Assembly: GCA_020631215.1 (NCBI GenBank)
Contig: JAHDHS010000006.1
Span: 38,592-102,591 of the forward strand
Length of the DNA: 64,000 nt
Reading direction: 5' to 3'
Source: Hellea sp.
GTDB taxonomy: Bacteria > Pseudomonadota > Alphaproteobacteria > Caulobacterales > Maricaulaceae
Positions 59,865-64,000 of the stretch are shown here, piece after piece. The notes beneath the pieces were generated by a model that searched no databases, was not told the origin of the DNA, and was given only the letters and a program-made list of their open reading frames with translations. Position 1 is the first letter of the stretch, and each line of letters opens with the position of its first letter. Position numbers and translations under genes: made by a program.

Positions 59865-59921
59865 TCAGGGCTGGATACGAAGCATAATATCTCTTAAGCT
59901 ATTCTCCAAAGAGAGAAGTTT

Positions 59922-60980
59922 ATGCGTAAAATATTTATCTCATTAGGTCTGGGTTTCTGGTTGGCTGTGTGTTCCGCGCTGTTGCCATCGAGTAATGCGC
60001 AGGTCCATGCTAGAGAAGACACCACAATCACTGCTGCTCAGGAAATGCTTGCGTGGCAACAACAATATATGACGATTGTGACTGAACTTAGCTCTATCAT
60101 GAGCGCTGATAATATAAGCTTTCTATACGGTTTGGATTATGACGACATTGATAGCGTAAATTTGGAATTCAGCGAATACGACTCCAAGCGTGAAAAAATT
60201 CTTTCAAATGTTGCTCAATTGAAGGCGAAGTTGCCGCCGCCTGAAAGATGGGACATTCAAAAATCACTATTCGATAGAACTGAGAAAGCTCTCTTCAAGG
60301 CGATGAAAGAGCAATATAAGGGCTTAAATTCGATGATAGAGGATTTTGAAATTGCTTCAGATTTTTCCGTTATCATGGACGAAGCGATAAGTGGCAATTC
60401 TGAAACGGCTTTGCATAATGTTATTATTCGTCAGATCGATGCCAGTGAACGTATGATCCAAGCCGAAAATAGTCAGGTGGATGCCTTCTTACTTGCCATC
60501 CCCAAGAATAATCCGAACCATCAATTTCAACAAATTGTCAAAGCCACTAATCTTGCAGGATTACAAGAAGCCCGATGGAGCCGTCTGATTTTGCAGGACG
60601 GGACGATCGAAGATAGGCAAGCCCTGGGGCTGGAAATGAAAAACCATTTAAAAGCAGTCCCGGATTTGATAGATACGGGCAGAAAGAATATTAAGTCATC
60701 AAAGAGAAAATTTGAAGCTTTGATAAATAATACCCGCGCGTCATCACAGCAAAAACAGTTCTTTAGACAAGCCATAAAGGCTCTTGATACATTTGAGGCA
60801 ACATTTGAAACGGAAGATAGAATTTTCCAAAATCAGCGTCAAACCAGTAACTTAATGCAGACGGCTTTTACCGATGACGAGCAGGAGGGTGAACAGGATA
60901 AAATTGATCTTGAGTTTTATGAGTTAATTGACAAACGGGCTGCCATCATGACTGATCGCCTGGCGCTGATGGGGCAATAA
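59922..60980 (+). CDS. Hypothetical secreted helical protein
   Basis: Signal peptide MRKIFISLGLGFWLAVCSALLPSSNAQVHA followed by mostly helical, charged sequence. Confidence 0.75.
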   Translation: MRKIFISLGLGFWLAVCSALLPSSNAQVHAREDTTITAAQEMLAWQQQYMTIVTELSSIMSADNISFLYGLDYDDIDSVNLEFSEYDSKREKILSNVAQLKAKLPPPERWDIQKSLFDRTEKALFKAMKEQYKGLNSMIEDFEIASDFSVIMDEAISGNSETALHNVIIRQIDASERMIQAENSQVDAFLLAIPKNNPNHQFQQIVKATNLAGLQEARWSRLILQDGTIEDRQALGLEMKNHLKAVPDLIDTGRKNIKSSKRKFEALINNTRASSQQKQFFRQAIKALDTFEATFETEDRIFQNQRQTSNLMQTAFTDDEQEGEQDKIDLEFYELIDKRAAIMTDRLALMGQ

Positions 60981-60985
60981 TCATC

Positions 60986-62020
60986 ATGAATTCGGCGCTG
61001 GCTTGGGAGAGGCGCGCGACGTCTCTGGGTTTTACCGCGCCTCATATTTTAGATTTGAACACTTTCGGGGATGAGGCTCGCCGGGGGCTGAAAAGCTATC
61101 TTGCAAAAGGCCATCACGGGACGATGGATTGGATGGCGGAGACATTTGATCGTCGTGGTCATCCGCTCGACCTTTGGCCGGAGGCAAAATCGGCAATTAT
61201 ACTGGGCATGAATTACGGGCCTGAAACTGACCCGCTGCTGACATTGTCTGAAAAAAGCAAAGCGACGATTTCGGTCTATGCCCGCAACCGGGATTATCAT
61301 GACATCATCAAAGGCCGCCTGAAAGAGATTGCCGGGTTGATTGCGCGCGATACGGGCGAAGATGTGAAGGTCTTTATTGATACGGCGCCCCTGATGGAAA
61401 AGCCGCTCGCCATGGCGGCTGGCTTGGGCTGGCAGGGGAAGCACACTAATCTGGTAAGCCGGGAATATGGATCCTGGCTGTTTATCGGCACGATCTTAAG
61501 CGCCGCTCAGTTTAAACCCACTCCGCCTGAAATCGATCATTGCGGCACCTGCCGCGCCTGTCTGGATATTTGCCCGACAGATGCGTTCCCAAGCGCCTAT
61601 GAGCTCGATGCCCGGCGCTGCATTTCCTATCTGACTATCGAACATGCGGGCCCCGTGGAAGAAAGCCTGCGCGAGGCCATGGGCAACCGGATTTATGGCT
61701 GTGATGATTGCCTGGCCGTTTGTCCCTGGAATAAATTCGCAGAGACAGCGCAGGAAATAAAATTACAGGCACGAGACGATTTAAACGCCCCTGATCTGGC
61801 GGCATTGGCACAATTAGGGGAGGCGGGCTTTCGGCAGAAATTTTCAGGCTCCCCGATTAAACGCATTGGCTGGCACAGATTTTTACGTAACGTGCTTTAT
61901 GCCATTGGAAACAGTGATGATCCGGATTTGAAACCCATCGCTGAGACATATCTTATGCATTGCGATCCGATTATATGCGATGCCGCTCACTGGGCGGCGA
62001 CGCGCTTGTCCTTGCCATAG
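60986..62020 (+). CDS. queG: Epoxyqueuosine reductase QueG
   Basis: KGHHGTMDWM, two 4Fe-4S motifs CGTCRACLDICPTDAF and CDDCLAVCPWNKFA. Confidence 0.96.
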   Translation: MNSALAWERRATSLGFTAPHILDLNTFGDEARRGLKSYLAKGHHGTMDWMAETFDRRGHPLDLWPEAKSAIILGMNYGPETDPLLTLSEKSKATISVYARNRDYHDIIKGRLKEIAGLIARDTGEDVKVFIDTAPLMEKPLAMAAGLGWQGKHTNLVSREYGSWLFIGTILSAAQFKPTPPEIDHCGTCRACLDICPTDAFPSAYELDARRCISYLTIEHAGPVEESLREAMGNRIYGCDDCLAVCPWNKFAETAQEIKLQARDDLNAPDLAALAQLGEAGFRQKFSGSPIKRIGWHRFLRNVLYAIGNSDDPDLKPIAETYLMHCDPIICDAAHWAATRLSLP

Positions 62021-62076
62021 GGCGGTATCTCTGCCTTAATGTGGTCGTTGGGACAGATGATTGGGCTGGGGGATGC

Positions 62077-63474
62077 ATGCAACAAACCGGGATCAGGCTT
62101 GCGCGGGCATCTGACCGCCGCAGACGGCCTTTTTTGATTATATCTATTGTGCTTGGGATGATGGTATTTGCCTGGTGCTTGATACAAACGATAAGCGGCA
62201 CATTGATGAGCATAACGGCGGCGGTTGCTGCGGTGAGTTTTTTCGTGTCAGGCCTGCGGGTGATGGCCATAATGACACCCAAGCCTGCGTCTTTCATCCC
62301 CTTAAAAGATGATGAGGCGTTGCCGGATTACACGATTTTGCTGCCGCTCTTTCGCGAGGCCAATATGGTTCAAACCTTGATGAAGGCGCTGGATCATGTG
62401 GATTATCCGGCGGATAAATTGCAATGCCTGTTGATTTGCGAAGAGGTTGATCCTGATACCATTCAAGCCGTGCGCCAAGAACTGCGCCGGCCATTCGAAT
62501 TAATTATCGTGCCTAAGGGAAAGCCCCAAACCAAACCGCGGGCGCTAAACCATGCCATGCAATTTGCGCGCGGGCGGTTGATTACGATTTATGACGCCGA
62601 GGACCGGCCGCACCCTTTGCAATTGCGTCAGGCCGCCGCCGCCTTTGCCGCGCGGCCGGACTGGCAGGCCCTGCAAGCGCCGCTGGATTATTTCAACAGT
62701 GATGAAACATGGCTGACACGGCAATTCGCTCTGGAATATGCTGCTTTGTTTCATGTCTGGGTGCCGTTTCTGTCACGGCTCGGTCTGCCATTTCCGCTGG
62801 GCGGGACATCCAACCATATGCGCCGTGACGCCTTGGAAAACATTGGCGGGTGGGATGCCTATAACGTCACCGAAGACGCGGATCTTAGCTTTCGTCTCGC
62901 AGCCCATGGCGGGCAGATCGGCTATATTGATTTGCCAACGGATGAAGAAGCCGTCTCCACTCTGAAGCCTTGGCGATTGCAACGTTCCCGCTGGATCAAA
63001 GGGTATTTGCAAAGCTGGGATATACATATGAGCGCTCCGCTGCGGCCCGGGGGCATAGCCGGACTTAAGCGGTTTCTGACGTTACAGCTGACGCTTGGTT
63101 TCACGCTTCTGTCTATTCTTTTTTATACGCCTACGGTATTGATTCTCACCTTATGGGGCGGCTGGTTACTGGCATCTGGGCAGCCGATCAGCGCGCCTGC
63201 GCTGTTTATCGCGGCGGGTGTGTTTTCCGTGGGGGTTGGCATGGCCGTTGGTGCGGCGGGCGCCATACGTGCGGGTAAATCCCATCTGGCCGGTTTTGCC
63301 CTGTTCATGCCAGTCTATTGGCTTTTATTGTTTCGCCCCGGTCTACGCGCGGTGAAAGAGCTGCGCGAGCGTCCTTTTTTCTGGCATAAGACGGAACATG
63401 GTGTTAGCTCCGAACGCCATCAATACCGCCCTATAGTGACCCGCGAGTCTGCCGCATATGAGCCAATCGGATGA
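62077..63474 (+). CDS. Membrane glycosyltransferase family 2
   Basis: DYTILLPLFREANMVQTLMKALDHVDYP, IYDAEDRPHP (DxD-like), NVTEDADLSFRLA, QRSRWIKGYLQSW (QxxRW), flanking TM segments. Confidence 0.93.
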   Translation: MQQTGIRLARASDRRRRPFLIISIVLGMMVFAWCLIQTISGTLMSITAAVAAVSFFVSGLRVMAIMTPKPASFIPLKDDEALPDYTILLPLFREANMVQTLMKALDHVDYPADKLQCLLICEEVDPDTIQAVRQELRRPFELIIVPKGKPQTKPRALNHAMQFARGRLITIYDAEDRPHPLQLRQAAAAFAARPDWQALQAPLDYFNSDETWLTRQFALEYAALFHVWVPFLSRLGLPFPLGGTSNHMRRDALENIGGWDAYNVTEDADLSFRLAAHGGQIGYIDLPTDEEAVSTLKPWRLQRSRWIKGYLQSWDIHMSAPLRPGGIAGLKRFLTLQLTLGFTLLSILFYTPTVLILTLWGGWLLASGQPISAPALFIAAGVFSVGVGMAVGAAGAIRAGKSHLAGFALFMPVYWLLLFRPGLRAVKELRERPFFWHKTEHGVSSERHQYRPIVTRESAAYEPIG

Positions 63475-63673
63475 TTTAACCCTCAGCCTTATCGCCCTGC
63501 TGTTTTTAGTCGCGCTGGGCATAATCAGCTTTCGCAATCATTTTAAAACCCATGATACCATCAAACCGCACAGGCTGCCTTGGATGATAATCTGCCTGGG
63601 CGCAATTGCCACCAGCTTTATGATCGTCGTGCATATCGTCAATCTTTTGGGATTTGAGACTGGTCGGCGCTGA
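63458..63673 (+). CDS. Hypothetical small membrane protein (two TM segments)
   Basis: 71 aa, overlaps 3' end of the GT2 gene; LTLSLIALLFLVALGIISFRNH and LPWMIICLGAIATSFMIVVHIVNLLGFE. Confidence 0.6.
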   Translation: MSQSDDLTLSLIALLFLVALGIISFRNHFKTHDTIKPHRLPWMIICLGAIATSFMIVVHIVNLLGFETGRR

Positions 63674-63771
63674 GGTTTCTATTAGGGACTGCTTAATCAT
63701 ATAATGCAAACATAGATTGCAATTGATGCTTTTGGCGTCATACGAGGCGTGCAATTGAAAGATTGCATGAC

Positions 63772-63846
63772 CCTTTGCGGGCTGCGCCGGGTGGAGATGC
63801 CCCTCTTACCTTCGCGTAAGTCTTGATGCGGCGCAGCCTGCAGAGG
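63772..63846 (+). ncRNA. Candidate structured RNA element (18-bp stem with internal hairpin)
   Basis: CCTTTGCGGGCTGCGCCG pairs with CGGCGCAGCCTGCAGAGG (18 bp, two wobbles if transcribed from +); inner CTTAC-cttcgc-GTAAG hairpin. Confidence 0.4.
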
Positions 63847-63956
63847 ATTTAGCTTCGGATATCTTGCCTCACTTGATCAATCTTTTCACATGACAGGCCG
63901 CAAAGACCATTGACCGCCCCCATCCAATCCCCTAAATCGCGGCCTTCCAATGACGT

Positions 63957-64000
63957 GCCCAGATGGCGGAATTGGTAGACGCGCTAGCTTCAGGTGCTAG
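63957..64000 (+). tRNA. tRNA-Leu (CAG), 3' end truncated by window
   Basis: GCCCAGATGGCGGAATTGGTAGACGCGCTAGCTTCAGGTGCTAG; anticodon stem CTAGC-ttCAGgt-GCTAG. Confidence 0.92.

Overview
Alphaproteobacterial chromosomal window; gene content and order (E1-beta with a lipoyl domain, ispDF fusion, dusB-ntrBC-ntrYX-trkA-trkH-hfq-hflX, zwf-pgl-edd-glk) suggest a Maricaulales/Hyphomonadaceae-like organism, which is an inference. It is mostly compact housekeeping sequence: enolase (partial), ftsB, the pyruvate dehydrogenase operon, lipA, ispDF, the Ntr two-component systems, trkAH, hfq/hflX, cytochrome c maturation genes (including a tiny ccmD missing from the ORF track), crtY/crtI, YceI/cytochrome b561, scoAB, moaA, putA, gap plus an Entner-Doudoroff cluster, queG, tRNA-Asp and a partial tRNA-Leu. 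The observations most worth a second look are: (1) a DUF559 nuclease gene tightly framed by mirror-image palindromic repeats sharing a perfect 12-nt inverted repeat; (2) a family of short palindromic elements inserted in frame, three times, in the E2 (pdhC) linkers, with a further copy just before crtI; (3) an AT-rich two-gene islet (four-TM protein plus a possible TGT-like protein); (4) a PEP-carboxylase-like protein with altered catalytic motifs inside the ED cluster; (5) NtrC and NtrX both lacking GAFTGA; (6) a candidate structured RNA with an 18-bp, wobble-containing stem before tRNA-Leu; (7) a Zur-like palindrome just upstream of a CDF exporter; (8) a lipoprotein-type FGE/SUMF1 enzyme with the active-site Cys pair. 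All family calls were made by eye, without database searches.
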